Origin: Oleomonas cavernae
GTDB lineage: Bacteria > Pseudomonadota > Alphaproteobacteria > Zavarziniales > Zavarziniaceae
Length of the DNA: 64,000 nucleotides
Direction: 5' to 3'
Assembly: GCF_003590945.1 (NCBI RefSeq)
Contig: NZ_QYUK01000011.1
Span: forward strand, 2,260,001-2,324,000
The notes beneath the pieces were generated by a model. It saw only the letters and a program-made list of their open reading frames with translations, ran no database searches and was not told the origin of the DNA. Numbering within the stretch: position 1 is the first letter of the stretch; each line of letters begins with the position of its first letter. Positions 29,813 through 38,721 of the stretch are shown here, one piece after another. The position numbers and the translations under genes were made by a program.

Positions 29813-29978
29813 CGCCCGCCACCCCTGCCACGTCCGTCTGTCGCAAACATCGAAATCCATTGTCGTAATAGGGTCTCACAAGGCCCCAAGTCAATCGAGC
29901 CGCAGTGCGGTATAAGCCGGAACAAATCTGTCCGCAGGGCGCTTTCCCTTTCGGATTTGTCTCTCGTGAGGATGTAGC

Positions 29979-31058
29979 ATGCCGCTTTGCAACAAGACCG
30001 GACGTCGCGTCGCCCTGGCCGCCATGGTGGCCACCGGTGCCTGGGGATCGGGTGCCTGGGCCCAGGATGGCACCGGCACAACGCCACCGCCGGCCACCCC
30101 GGTGCCGGCCAATGCGGGCTGGGACGCTGCCCCGCGCGATCCCAACGGCACCTTCTCCCTCCAGTGGGAAAACGACATTTTCGCGGGCACCGACCGCTAC
30201 TACACTAATGGGTTGCAATTGTCGTGGCTGTCCTCGTCGGCGCCGCCGGCAACCCTGGGCGCCGTGGCCGACGCCGCCTCGTACTTCCTGGGTGCCGACT
30301 CGCAGATCCGCTGGGGCCTGTCGCTGGGCCAGACGATCTACACCCCCCAGGACACCGACACGCGGATTCCCGATCCCAAGGATCGCCCCTATGCGGCCTT
30401 CCTGTTCGGCGCCATGTCGCTGGTGTCCTACAGCGAGAAGGAACTCAACACCATCGAGCTGCAGGTCGGCGTGGTCGGCCCTTCGGCCCTGGGCGAGGAG
30501 GTGCAGAACAATGTCCACCGCGTCATCAAGGACGACAACGCCGAAGGCTGGGATTACCAGATCAAGGATGAGCCGGGCATCAACCTGGTGTTCGACCGCA
30601 AATGGCGCGCCCAAAGCCTGCTGGTGACCGGCTGGGACCTGGGCGTCGACGTCACCCCCAGCGTGACCGTGTCGCTGGGCAATGTCTCGACCTATGCCGG
30701 TGCCGGCGCCATGTTCCGCTTCGGCCAGAACCTGAGCTCGGACTTCGGCGCGCCGCGCATCCGCCCGGCGCTGGCCGGGTCGGGCTTTTACGACAAGCGC
30801 GACGGCTTCGGCTGGTACCTGTTCGCGGGTGTCGAAGGCCGGGCCGTGGCGATCGACAAGTTCCTCGACGCCAACAACTATCCCGGCTACGCGCCTGATA
30901 TCGACAAGAAGATCCTGGTCGGCGACCTCCAGGCCGGCGCCTCGGTCTTCGTCGGCTCGACCCGCCTGACCTACAGCTATGTTCTCCGAACCAAGGAGTT
31001 CGAGGGCCAGTCCGGCAATTCCGAATTCGGCTCGGTCAGCCTCTCCTGGAACTTCTGA
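29979..31058 (+). CDS. LpxR-like outer-membrane lipid A deacylase (DUF2219)
   Basis: 359-residue outer-membrane beta-barrel, family of LpxR, which removes the 3'-acyloxyacyl chain of lipid A. Signal peptide ends AWA (about residue 28). Signature WENDIFAGTDRYYTNGLQLSW holds the conserved Asn-Asp and TNG; then DRPYAAFLFG, and the C-terminal strand ends in WNF, as for Bam substrates. Start ATG 29979 has GTGAGGATG just upstream. Whether it acts on lipid A here is inference from family. Confidence 0.82.
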   Translation: MPLCNKTGRRVALAAMVATGAWGSGAWAQDGTGTTPPPATPVPANAGWDAAPRDPNGTFSLQWENDIFAGTDRYYTNGLQLSWLSSSAPPATLGAVADAASYFLGADSQIRWGLSLGQTIYTPQDTDTRIPDPKDRPYAAFLFGAMSLVSYSEKELNTIELQVGVVGPSALGEEVQNNVHRVIKDDNAEGWDYQIKDEPGINLVFDRKWRAQSLLVTGWDLGVDVTPSVTVSLGNVSTYAGAGAMFRFGQNLSSDFGAPRIRPALAGSGFYDKRDGFGWYLFAGVEGRAVAIDKFLDANNYPGYAPDIDKKILVGDLQAGASVFVGSTRLTYSYVLRTKEFEGQSGNSEFGSVSLSWNF

Positions 31059-31359
31059 TGAAGGCCAGCCCGACGGTCTACCACCGGATCCAGCCGTTAT
31101 TGTCTGGATCCGGTCCGTCGATTATTGCGGGATGAAGATCGAAGGATCGGGAAAACAGAATACCCTGACGGCTCCCCAAAGATTCTGAGAACATCCTCTA
31201 TGGGCGATACGGCTTTTTTGTCTGGAAAATGAAGCAAGAGCTTTGGCGGTCGGGGAGGCCATGAACAGGGCCGCTGCCTGGAGGTTTCCCGGACCTGGGC
31301 GCCCGGGCTTCTCACCGTGGGCCCGGTCCTGTTCCAAAGGGTCACGGCCAATCCCGACT
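31059..31359. other. 301-bp spacer with hairpin
   Basis: Between the convergent lpxR-like gene and a BamE-like lipoprotein gene. It holds a perfect 11-bp inverted repeat ACCGGATCCAG / CTGGATCCGGT at 31083-31093 and 31104-31114 (10-bp loop), 25 bp after the lpxR-like stop. No T run follows, so any termination would not be a classic intrinsic one. I see nothing else. Confidence 0.6.
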
Positions 31360-32025
31360 TTAGCGCCGCACCTCCCAGGGTGTCATGAAGCTAGAGGTGA
31401 CATCGGACTTGTAGCGGAAGGCCGTCACTTTGCCGTCTTCGCCAAGGAGGACCTCCAAGGTCCGCCGGGTGAAACTGCCGCCCCCGACCACTTCCCCGGA
31501 TGCCTGATCGGCATAGCCCCAGTAACTGTAGGACAGCAGCCGGCTGCCCCGGTCCCGGATCATCGGGTAGGTGGCCTCGCCTGTCGGCTGCCCAAACAGG
31601 TTGATCAGATCCGACCGTGTCGTGACACCACGCTTCAGTTCCGCCACCCTGTTTTGCGCAAAGCTCGCGGCCAAGCCGGGGGTGCTGGCTTCGTAAGAAT
31701 ACTCAACCAGTACGCCATTCCAAAACGTGAAATAGGCCTTCTTGACGGTCCGCGAACGAATACCGCTGGCATCATGATAGTAGCCGATGCGGCGGTAGGC
31801 GCCAGCCACAGGGACGGAATCGAAGGCGGTCTTCACCTCGACAAGCTGCTGCGCGGTCGGTTCTGGCAGGATGCGCTCAGCCCGCGCACCGGGCGTTCCC
31901 GTGACTGCAACCACCTGGGTCTCCGTCGTCACATCGAGGGTGAGGCGCGTGGGATCCGGCGGCGCGAAATCCTTGCCCGCCTGGCAGCCGGCCAGGGCGA
32001 AAAAGACGACGAGGACAAGGCGCAT
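31360..32025 (-). CDS. BamE/SmpA-like lipoprotein, pair A, member 2
   Basis: 221-residue lipoprotein (lipobox FALAGC, Cys14). Two BamE-like modules: LTLDVTTETQVVAVTGTPGA and LKRGVTTRSDLINLFGQPTG followed by EATYPMIRDRGSRLLSYSY, and a final RRTLEVLLGEDGKVTAFRY. The pattern 'G-T-T-x-x-x-V-x-x-L-x-G-x-P' is shared with SmpA/OmlA. Closely related in order to 33794-34489. Upstream partner starts at 32744. Role inferred: envelope/outer-membrane. Confidence 0.75.
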   Translation of the reverse strand: MRLVLVVFFALAGCQAGKDFAPPDPTRLTLDVTTETQVVAVTGTPGARAERILPEPTAQQLVEVKTAFDSVPVAGAYRRIGYYHDASGIRSRTVKKAYFTFWNGVLVEYSYEASTPGLAASFAQNRVAELKRGVTTRSDLINLFGQPTGEATYPMIRDRGSRLLSYSYWGYADQASGEVVGGGSFTRRTLEVLLGEDGKVTAFRYKSDVTSSFMTPWEVRR

Positions 32026-32048
32026 TCGGTTACCTCGTTGAGGGTGCC

Positions 32049-32744
32049 TCACCAGGGAAGCTCGTGTTCGTCATCGAAACTTGGAAGCCGCTCGCGCGGG
32101 ATGTGCGTCGTCTCGACGCGGATTTCGCGCAGCTTTCCGTCCCGATCTATCAGCAGATCGGCGAAGATGGTTGGCATGCTTGAGGCAGGGGCCTGAAGCG
32201 GAAGTTCGGTCCGTGCAGGCATCCGGTAGTGCAGGACGCGGAAGCCAGGATCACGGACAGCGGGATAGATGCCCATTCCGGTCGGGGGACCCATAAGAGC
32301 GACGATTTCGGCTTCCGTGGTCTTACCCTTGACCACCGATTCAAGGCGAAGGGGATCGAAGGTGATCGCCTCGCCCTTGAAGCTGCTCTGAAATGTGTAA
32401 TCGATCAGCTTCCCGTCCAGGAAGAGATAGTCGGCCGTCTTCAAGTAAAGGATGCCGAGGGATTCGTACTGGCCTTCGTGCCGGTAACGAAACATCGAGA
32501 GCGGGCGGTCCCCGCTCGCGACGTCAAGCGGCGACAGGAACTGGTCGACCGGATAGGCCAGCACGATGCGTTGTATCTTGTCTGCCCGGCCATAGAGCCG
32601 GATGACATCCGCCTCGGTCGTCTGACCCAGCACCAGCTCGGCCGGGACAGGCAGGCGAAAATCGAGGGGGTAGACCTCCGCTCGCAGATCGGCCGTACCT
32701 AGGCCGACGACAAGGCCCACCACGCCCGACAGCCAACGGATCAT
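32049..32744 (-). CDS. BamE/SmpA-like periplasmic protein, pair A, member 1
   Basis: 231-residue protein with Sec signal (no lipobox Cys) ending near LRA. Modules LVLGQTTEADVIRLYGRADK and VVKGKTTEAEIVALMGPPTG then GIYPAVRDPGFRVLHYR, ending ADLLIDRDGKLREIRVE. Paralogue of 34516-35211. The two members of this pair lie 23 bp apart, one operon. Unlike the other three it is not lipidated by its sequence. Confidence 0.72.
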   Translation of the reverse strand: MIRWLSGVVGLVVGLGTADLRAEVYPLDFRLPVPAELVLGQTTEADVIRLYGRADKIQRIVLAYPVDQFLSPLDVASGDRPLSMFRYRHEGQYESLGILYLKTADYLFLDGKLIDYTFQSSFKGEAITFDPLRLESVVKGKTTEAEIVALMGPPTGMGIYPAVRDPGFRVLHYRMPARTELPLQAPASSMPTIFADLLIDRDGKLREIRVETTHIPRERLPSFDDEHELPW

Positions 32745-32917
32745 GCCTGCCTCCCAACGACCCCGCCAAACGATAACCAGGAATTGTGGCTCAAACGAGC
32801 CTCAATCCATGGCGGGACTCCGCACGACCAAAATCGCGTGCGAGCCCCGCGTATTTTGGAGGGGTAATGCGGGGCAGACTTGGCTAGGAATCGGCGCGTA
32901 ACATGGGGTAGATCGAG

Positions 32918-33538
32918 ATGCTCAAGCTGTTCTATGCCCCAGGCACCTGTGCCCTGGCCTGTCACATCGCGCTTGAAGAGGCCGGCGCCGATTACGAGGC
33001 GGTGCGCCTGAACTTCAGGGAAGCCGAGCAGACCAAGCCCGAATACCTGGCGATCAACCCCAAGGGCCGGGTCCCGGCGCTGGTCACTGGCCAGGGCGTG
33101 CTGACCGAGAACGTGGCGATCCTGGCCTATATCGCGCAAAGCTTTCCCGCGGCAAAGCTCGCCCCGCTGGACGACCCCTTCGCCTTCGCCCGCATCCAGG
33201 CGTTCAACGGCTACCTGGCCTCGACCGTCCACGTGAACCACGCCCACAGGGTGCGCGGCACCCGCTGGGCCGACGACCCCATCGCCATCGCCGATATGAA
33301 GCGCAAGGTGCCGGAAACCGTGGGGGCGAGCTTTGCCCTGATCGAGCGGGAAATGTTCAAGGGGCCGTGGGTGATGGGGGAGACCTACACGATCGCCGAC
33401 CCTTACCTGTTCACGCTCGGCAACTGGATGGAGGGCGACGGGGTCGACCCGGCCAAGACGCCGAAGATCCTGGAACATCGCCAGCGCATGGCCGACCGCC
33501 CGGCCGTGCAGAGGGTGGTTGCGGCCGAAAAGGCCTGA
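32918..33538 (+). CDS. glutathione S-transferase, beta-like
   Basis: 206-residue GST. N-terminal thioredoxin-like domain MLKLFYAPGTCALACHIALE has the beta-class Cys region; NPKGRVPALV holds the cis-Pro and LTENVAILAYIA the glutathione-binding TEN. C-terminal helical domain has GETYTIADPYLF. Cytoplasmic detoxification enzyme, substrate unknown. It lies, with a MITE-like element, between two duplicated BamE-like gene pairs. Confidence 0.9.
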   Translation: MLKLFYAPGTCALACHIALEEAGADYEAVRLNFREAEQTKPEYLAINPKGRVPALVTGQGVLTENVAILAYIAQSFPAAKLAPLDDPFAFARIQAFNGYLASTVHVNHAHRVRGTRWADDPIAIADMKRKVPETVGASFALIEREMFKGPWVMGETYTIADPYLFTLGNWMEGDGVDPAKTPKILEHRQRMADRPAVQRVVAAEKA

Positions 33539-33590
33539 TTCCACCTCTCGCCGCCATGATTCGGAAGGATCGCCAGCCAGCCTGAAAGCC

Positions 33591-33773
33591 CTGAGAGACT
33601 GTTTCAAAAGCCGTACCTTGCAGAGACGTTGTACGTCCTTCGACAGGCTCAGGATGGGGACAATCTTTGTGGCAAAAAGACTTTCCTCATGGTGAGCCTG
33701 TCGAACCACGCAATCTGCTCGGCCGGGTCACCCAACCGCAGACCGAAACGAACCTTTCGAAACAGTCTCTGAG
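33591..33773. mobile_element. MITE-like element with 20-bp terminal inverted repeats
   Basis: 183-bp non-coding element. The ends ctgagagactgtttcaaaag (33591-33610) and its inverse at 33754-33773 match at 18 of 20 positions. An inner inverted repeat is CTTCGACAGGCTCA (33639-33652) against TGAGCCTGTCGAA (near 33692-33704). No transposase inside. Miniature element, probably moved in trans by an IS with the same ends. Confidence 0.65.
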
Positions 33774-33793
33774 ATGCCGGCCCCGGCCGCCGA

Positions 33794-34489
33794 TTATTTC
33801 GTCGGAATGAAAAGTGGCATGAACGTGGGGGCGGGGGACGGTTGGGGCGTCAAGGTCTTCACCTCCGACTTCGACTGGAAATCCACCACCTTGCCGTCCG
33901 GCCCGATCAGCACCTGCAGGAACGAGATGCTGATGTCGCGCTGGCCGGTATAGAACTGGCTCCGGCCGATCCCGACGAAGCTGTAGCTCAGGAGCTGATT
34001 GCCCTTGTCCTTGACCATCGGGTAGATCGCCTGGCCGGACGGTTCCCCGAGCAGCTCGATCACCTGCTGCTTGGTGGTCACCCCACGCCGAAGCGCGGCG
34101 ATTCGGCTTTCGTCGAATTTGGTCGAGGCACCCTCCATGTCGCTGATGAGGTCGTAGGCGACAAGCCGGTCGTTCCAAAAGATGAAAAACAGATTCTTGT
34201 GGCTGGTCCCGCCGAACCCGTCGGATTTCGAATAGTCGTAGTCCAGGCGAACATAGGCTCCTTCGACCGGCATCGAATCGAAGCCCGAACGCGCCGTCGC
34301 TACCTGTTCCGGACTGGGCACTGGCGCGATCTGCTGGCGACGTTGTTGAGGGGTACCGAACTGGCCGACGACGCTCTGTTCCGTCGCCACGCCGGGGCTG
34401 ATCGTCGCCATCGTCGGCCTCGCGAAATCGCGGCCGCTGGAACAGGCCGCAAGCAGGCAGGCGGCCAAAACGAAGAAGACAGCACGCAT
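33794..34489 (-). CDS. BamE/SmpA-like lipoprotein, pair B, member 2
   Basis: 231-residue lipoprotein (lipobox LLAAC, Cys16). Modules ISPGVATEQSVVGQFGTPQQ and LRRGVTTKQQVIELLGEPSG with AIYPMVKDKGNQLLSYSF, and final SISFLQVLIGPDGKVVDFQS. Paralogue of 31360-32025 in the same position of its pair. 26 bp after the upstream member. Confidence 0.75.
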   Translation of the reverse strand: MRAVFFVLAACLLAACSSGRDFARPTMATISPGVATEQSVVGQFGTPQQRRQQIAPVPSPEQVATARSGFDSMPVEGAYVRLDYDYSKSDGFGGTSHKNLFFIFWNDRLVAYDLISDMEGASTKFDESRIAALRRGVTTKQQVIELLGEPSGQAIYPMVKDKGNQLLSYSFVGIGRSQFYTGQRDISISFLQVLIGPDGKVVDFQSKSEVKTLTPQPSPAPTFMPLFIPTK

Positions 34490-34515
34490 GGAAGAACCCC
34501 TGGATTGTCGTCGAA

Positions 34516-35211
34516 TCATTTGGGTTGCGGGTTGGGCGGCTGACCAGGACCGGCCGGCACCGGCGCAAGCCCTGTCGCGCGATAGTCGACAACGAAGCCG
34601 CGGGCGTCGATCAGGACATCCGCCTGCTTGTTTTCGACCGTGGTGTCCCAGACGAAGAAGCCCGTGTCGATACGGTGAAAGCCGTAGTGAAGCACGTGCG
34701 TTCCCGGGTCGCGCACAATGGGAAAAATGCCCTTGCCGGCAGGCGGGCCAAGCAGGCTCACCACCTGCGCCTCGATGGTCTGCCCTTTCACGATGTCGGG
34801 GATGCGGCTTTCGTCGAAGTCCGATGCGTCGGCGTCAAAACTGCTCATGAACATGTAATCGATGAGGACATTGTCCAGGAACAGCAGGCGCAGGCTCTTT
34901 GCCTTCGGGTCACCGCCAAGCATCCTGACCTGTGGCGCATTGTCGAGAGCATAGGTCAGCAGCGCATAGCTGCCCTCGAGCATGACCGGATCGAATGGCG
35001 TACCGCCAGCAGGCAGCGCCGTCTCCGTCGCCTTGGGCGTCACCTGGCGGGCGATCCGGGTCGGCTCGCCGAAGCGCTGGCGAACCTCCGCTTCGGTGGT
35101 GCGGCCAAGCTGGAGATCGCCCGCACTGGGCGGCGAAAACGGGCGGCCGGACTGACAAGCGCCGAGCAACAGCAAGAGGAACGCAAGGAATATTCTCGAC
35201 ACTCGCAACAC
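34516..35211 (-). CDS. BamE/SmpA-like lipoprotein, pair B, member 1
   Basis: 231-residue lipoprotein (LLLLLGAC, Cys19). Modules LQLGRTTEAEVRQRFGEPTR and IVKGQTIEAQVVSLLGPPAG then GIFPIVRDPGTHVLHYG, ending NKQADVLIDARGFVVDYRA. Paralogue of 32049-32744. GTG 35211 has GAGGGAA seven bases upstream, so it is preferred over in-frame starts up to 35292. Confidence 0.74.
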   Translation of the reverse strand: MLRVSRIFLAFLLLLLGACQSGRPFSPPSAGDLQLGRTTEAEVRQRFGEPTRIARQVTPKATETALPAGGTPFDPVMLEGSYALLTYALDNAPQVRMLGGDPKAKSLRLLFLDNVLIDYMFMSSFDADASDFDESRIPDIVKGQTIEAQVVSLLGPPAGKGIFPIVRDPGTHVLHYGFHRIDTGFFVWDTTVENKQADVLIDARGFVVDYRATGLAPVPAGPGQPPNPQPK

Positions 35212-35426
35212 GCTTCCCTCTTCCCGCAAACGGGTATTGTCACCGGCACTTCCCTTAAAGCGATAGAACCACATTCCCTCTCGCCGCGTCACCGTTCTTG
35301 CGGCGCGCCGCGAAGACCGCGCCCTGATCGTGCCCTGGATGCAACGCCCTCAATGGAGGGAGCAGCGCCCCGGCCGAGCGCAAAGGCCTTGAGATTCCGC
35401 CGCGGCCGCCCGATGTTGGGCAGGTT

Positions 35427-38425
35427 ATGTCAGAACGCCCGAGTCATGCTGCCCGCTCGACCACCTCCGTGGTCGCCCAGGGGCGGGTTACGGCCGTTCT
35501 GGGCCCCACCAACACCGGCAAGACCCATTTCGCCATCGAGCGGATGCTGGCCCATCGCACCGGCATCATCGGCCTGCCGCTGCGCCTTTTGGCGCGCGAG
35601 GTCTATGACCGGGTGGTGCGGCTGAAGGGCGAGGCCGCCGCCGCGCTGATCACCGGCGAGGAAAAGATCATCGGCCGCGAGGCGCGCTATTTCGTGGCGA
35701 CCGTCGAGGCCATGCCCAAGGACCGGCTGTTCGAGTTCCTGGCGGTCGACGAGATCCAGCTCGCCACCGACCTGGAGCGCGGCCATGTCTTCACCGACCG
35801 CCTGCTCCATGCCCGCGGGGTGTCGGAAACCCTGTTTCTAGGCTCGGAGACCATGCGCCCGGTGATCAAGCGCCTGATCCCCGAGGCCACCTTCATCACC
35901 AGGCCGCGCCTGTCCACCCTGACCCATGCCGGCTACCGCAAGCTGGCGCGGCTGCCGCGGCGCTCGGCCATCGTCGCCTTCTCGGCCAACGAGGTCTACG
36001 CCCTGGCTGAGGCCGTGCGGCGCCAGCGCGGCGGGGCGGCGGTGGTGCTGGGCGCCTTGAGCCCGCGCACCCGCAATGCCCAGGTCGCCATGTTCGAGGC
36101 GGGCGAGGTCGACTATCTGGTCGCGACCGACGCCATCGGCATGGGGCTCAACCTCGGCGTCGATCACGTCGCCTTCGCCAGCCTGGACAAGTTCGACGGC
36201 AAGCGCCACCGGCCGCTGACGCCGGGCGAGGTGGCCCAGATCGCCGGCCGCGCCGGCCGCCACATGCGCGACGGCACCTTCGGCACCACCGCCGGCACCG
36301 AGCAACTGGACCCCGACGTGGTGATCCGGGTCGAGGAGCACCGCTTCGAGCCGGTGCGGCAGTTGCAGTGGCGCTCGTCCGATCTCGATTTCTCCAGCGT
36401 CGCGGCCCTGCTCCGCACCCTGGAGCGGATGCCGCCGCTGCCCGGCCTGATGCGGGTGAAGGACGCCGACGACCAGTCGACCCTGAAGGCCCTGGGCACG
36501 GACGAGGAACTGGCGCCCCTGGTGGTCGGCCGCGCCCGGGTCGAGTTGCTGTGGCAGGTCTGCCAGATCCCTGATTTCCGCAAGACCATGGCCGATGTCC
36601 ATGTCCGCCTGCTGGGCCGCATCTTCCGCCACCTGGCCCAGGACGGCCGCCTGCCCCAGGCCTGGGTCGAGGAGCAGTTGAACCGCCTGGACGATACCCA
36701 GGGCGATATCGATACCCTGGCGACCAGGCTCGCCTATATCCGCACCTGGACTTTCGTCGCCTATCGCGGCGATTGGCTGGATGCGCCGGAACCAATCCAG
36801 GACCAGGCTCGTTCAATCGAGGATCGCCTGTCGGACGCGCTGCACGAGCGGTTGACCCAGCGCTTCGTCGATCGGCGGTCCTCGGCACTGATCCGGAGCC
36901 TCGCCGGCGAGGCCGAGTTGTTGGGGGCTGTCGACTCCGCAGGTGACGTGCTGGTCGAAGGGGAGTATGTGGGACGCATGTCTGGACTGAAATTCATCCC
37001 CGACCCCGATGCGGAAGGCGTCGACGGGAAGGCAGTGCTGGCGGCCGCGAACCGCGCCCTCGGCCCTGAAGTGACCCGCCGCACCGACGAACTCGAAGCC
37101 GCCGGCGACGAGGTCTTCAAGCTCGACCCCGAAGGGCGGATCGTCTGGGATGGAAATGTCCTGGCCCGGCTGGTGCCGGGACGCGACGCCCTGCACCCGC
37201 GGGTTCACCTGCTGCCCCATGAACTGCTGGACGGGGCGCAGCGCGACCGCGTGCTGCACCGGCTGGAGCGGTTCGTGGCAACCCGGGTCGAGACCGTGCT
37301 GGGCGCCCTGACCAAGCTGCAATCGGCCGAGGAACTGCCCGGCCCCGCCCGCGGCCTGGCCTTCCGCCTGAGCGAAGCCCTGGGCGCCATTCCCCGGCGC
37401 GACATTGCCGGCGAACTCGACGCCCTGCCCCAGCCCGCGCGGGCCGAACTGCGCCGCCTGGGCGTCAAATTCGGCAAGCTGACGATCTATCTGCCGGGCC
37501 TGCTGAAGCCCGAGGCCACCCAGCTCAAGCTGAGCTTGCGCGCCGTGCTGCTGGGCCAGGGTTCGGTGACCCCGCCGCCGGCGGGCCATGTCGCCTATCT
37601 GCTCGACGGCCAGACGCCGGACGAATGGCTGACCGTTGCCGGCTTCCGCCGCTGCGGCGCCAAGGCCATCCGCATCGACATGCTGGAGCGCCTGGACCAG
37701 ACCCTGCGCGACCGCCAGGGCGAGGATGCGATCACGCCGACCGGCGAATTGACCGGGCTTGTCGGCTGCTCGAACGACGAGTTCGTCGCCGTCATGCGTG
37801 CGCTGGGCTATGAGAAGCTGACCCTGGAAGACGGCGCCGTGCGCTACCGTGTGCGCGGCCGCAAGGGTCGCCCACGCCCGGCAGCCAAGCCCGCTGCCGC
37901 CCCGACACCGGCCGACGCGGCCGCCCCGCTTGAGGGTGCCGCCCCGCCGGCGGAGGGCGAAGCCGCCCCGAGCGAAACCACGGCGGCCGAGCCGGCGCCG
38001 GGCGACGCCGCCCCTGTCGAAACCGCCGGCGAGGTCGATGCCGCCGCTCCCGTTGCCGCGAGCGAGGTCGCGGCCACCGATGTTGCTGCGCCCGCCCCTG
38101 CCCCGAGGGCCAGCGCCCGCCGCGCGAGGGCCGTCGCCGCGGCGGCAAGCACAAGCACGGACCCAAGCCGGGTCGGCCCCAGCAGGACGGTGCCCAGCAG
38201 CACGAAACCAAGCGGGCCGACGGCGGGCGGCACGAAGGTGGACGGCACGAGGGCGGGCGGCCCGACGGCGGCAACGGCCGGCATGCCGGGCCCAAGCCCC
38301 AGCATCAGGGCCAACCGCACCGGGACAACAATCGCCCCCGCCGGCCCGATCCCGCACCGGTGAAGATCGATCCCGATTCGCCCTTCGCGGCCCTGGCCGC
38401 CCTGCGCGAAAAACTCGGCCGCTGA
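35427..38425 (+). pseudogene. SUV3-like RNA helicase, frameshift near the 3' end
   Basis: Large DExH-type helicase typical of alphaproteobacteria. Walker A GPTNTGKT (residues 26-33), FLAVDEIQLATDLERGH, LGSETMRP, helicase C block VATDAIGMGLNLGVDHVAFA and QIAGRAGRHM. The frame as read stops at 38363 after an unnatural Ser/Thr/Pro-rich end. The -1 frame instead gives a basic tail (RRRGGKHKHGPKPGRP) and the family's usual end IDPDSPFAALAALREKLGR, stopping at 38423-38425. One base missing at the C run 38101-38104 (or GGG 38128-38130) explains this and makes 999 residues. The restored stop overlaps the S4 gene start as TGATG. Confidence 0.85.
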
Positions 38426-38721
38426 TGGCTGACGGCGCGGGGCCTTCGCTCCGCCTCGACAAATGGCTGTGGCACGCGCGTTTCGTGAAGACGCGCGGCC
38501 TGGGCGCCGATCATGCCGAACGCGGGCGGGTGCGCCTGAACGGCCAGCCGGCCCTGAAGGCCCATCAGGCGATCCGGATCGGCGACGTGCTGACCCTGGG
38601 TTTCCTGCCCCAGGTCCGCGTCGTGCGCGTGCTGGGCCTGGGCGTGCGCCGCGGCCCGGCGCCCGAGGCCCAGGGCCTCTACCTCGACATCACCCCGGCA
38701 GCAGAACCCCGGGATTCATGA
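38425..38721 (+). CDS. RNA-binding S4 domain protein (HslR-like)
   Basis: 98-residue S4-domain protein: SLRLDKWLWHARFVKTRGLG then RVRLNGQPALKAHQAIRIGD is the alpha-L RNA-binding fold of the Hsp15/HslR type, which binds nascent-chain 50S subunits. The start overlaps the restored helicase stop, so the genes are coupled; this order is standard in alphaproteobacteria. The 3' end overlaps the convergent oxidase gene by 32 bp. Confidence 0.88.
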   Translation: MADGAGPSLRLDKWLWHARFVKTRGLGADHAERGRVRLNGQPALKAHQAIRIGDVLTLGFLPQVRVVRVLGLGVRRGPAPEAQGLYLDITPAAEPRDS

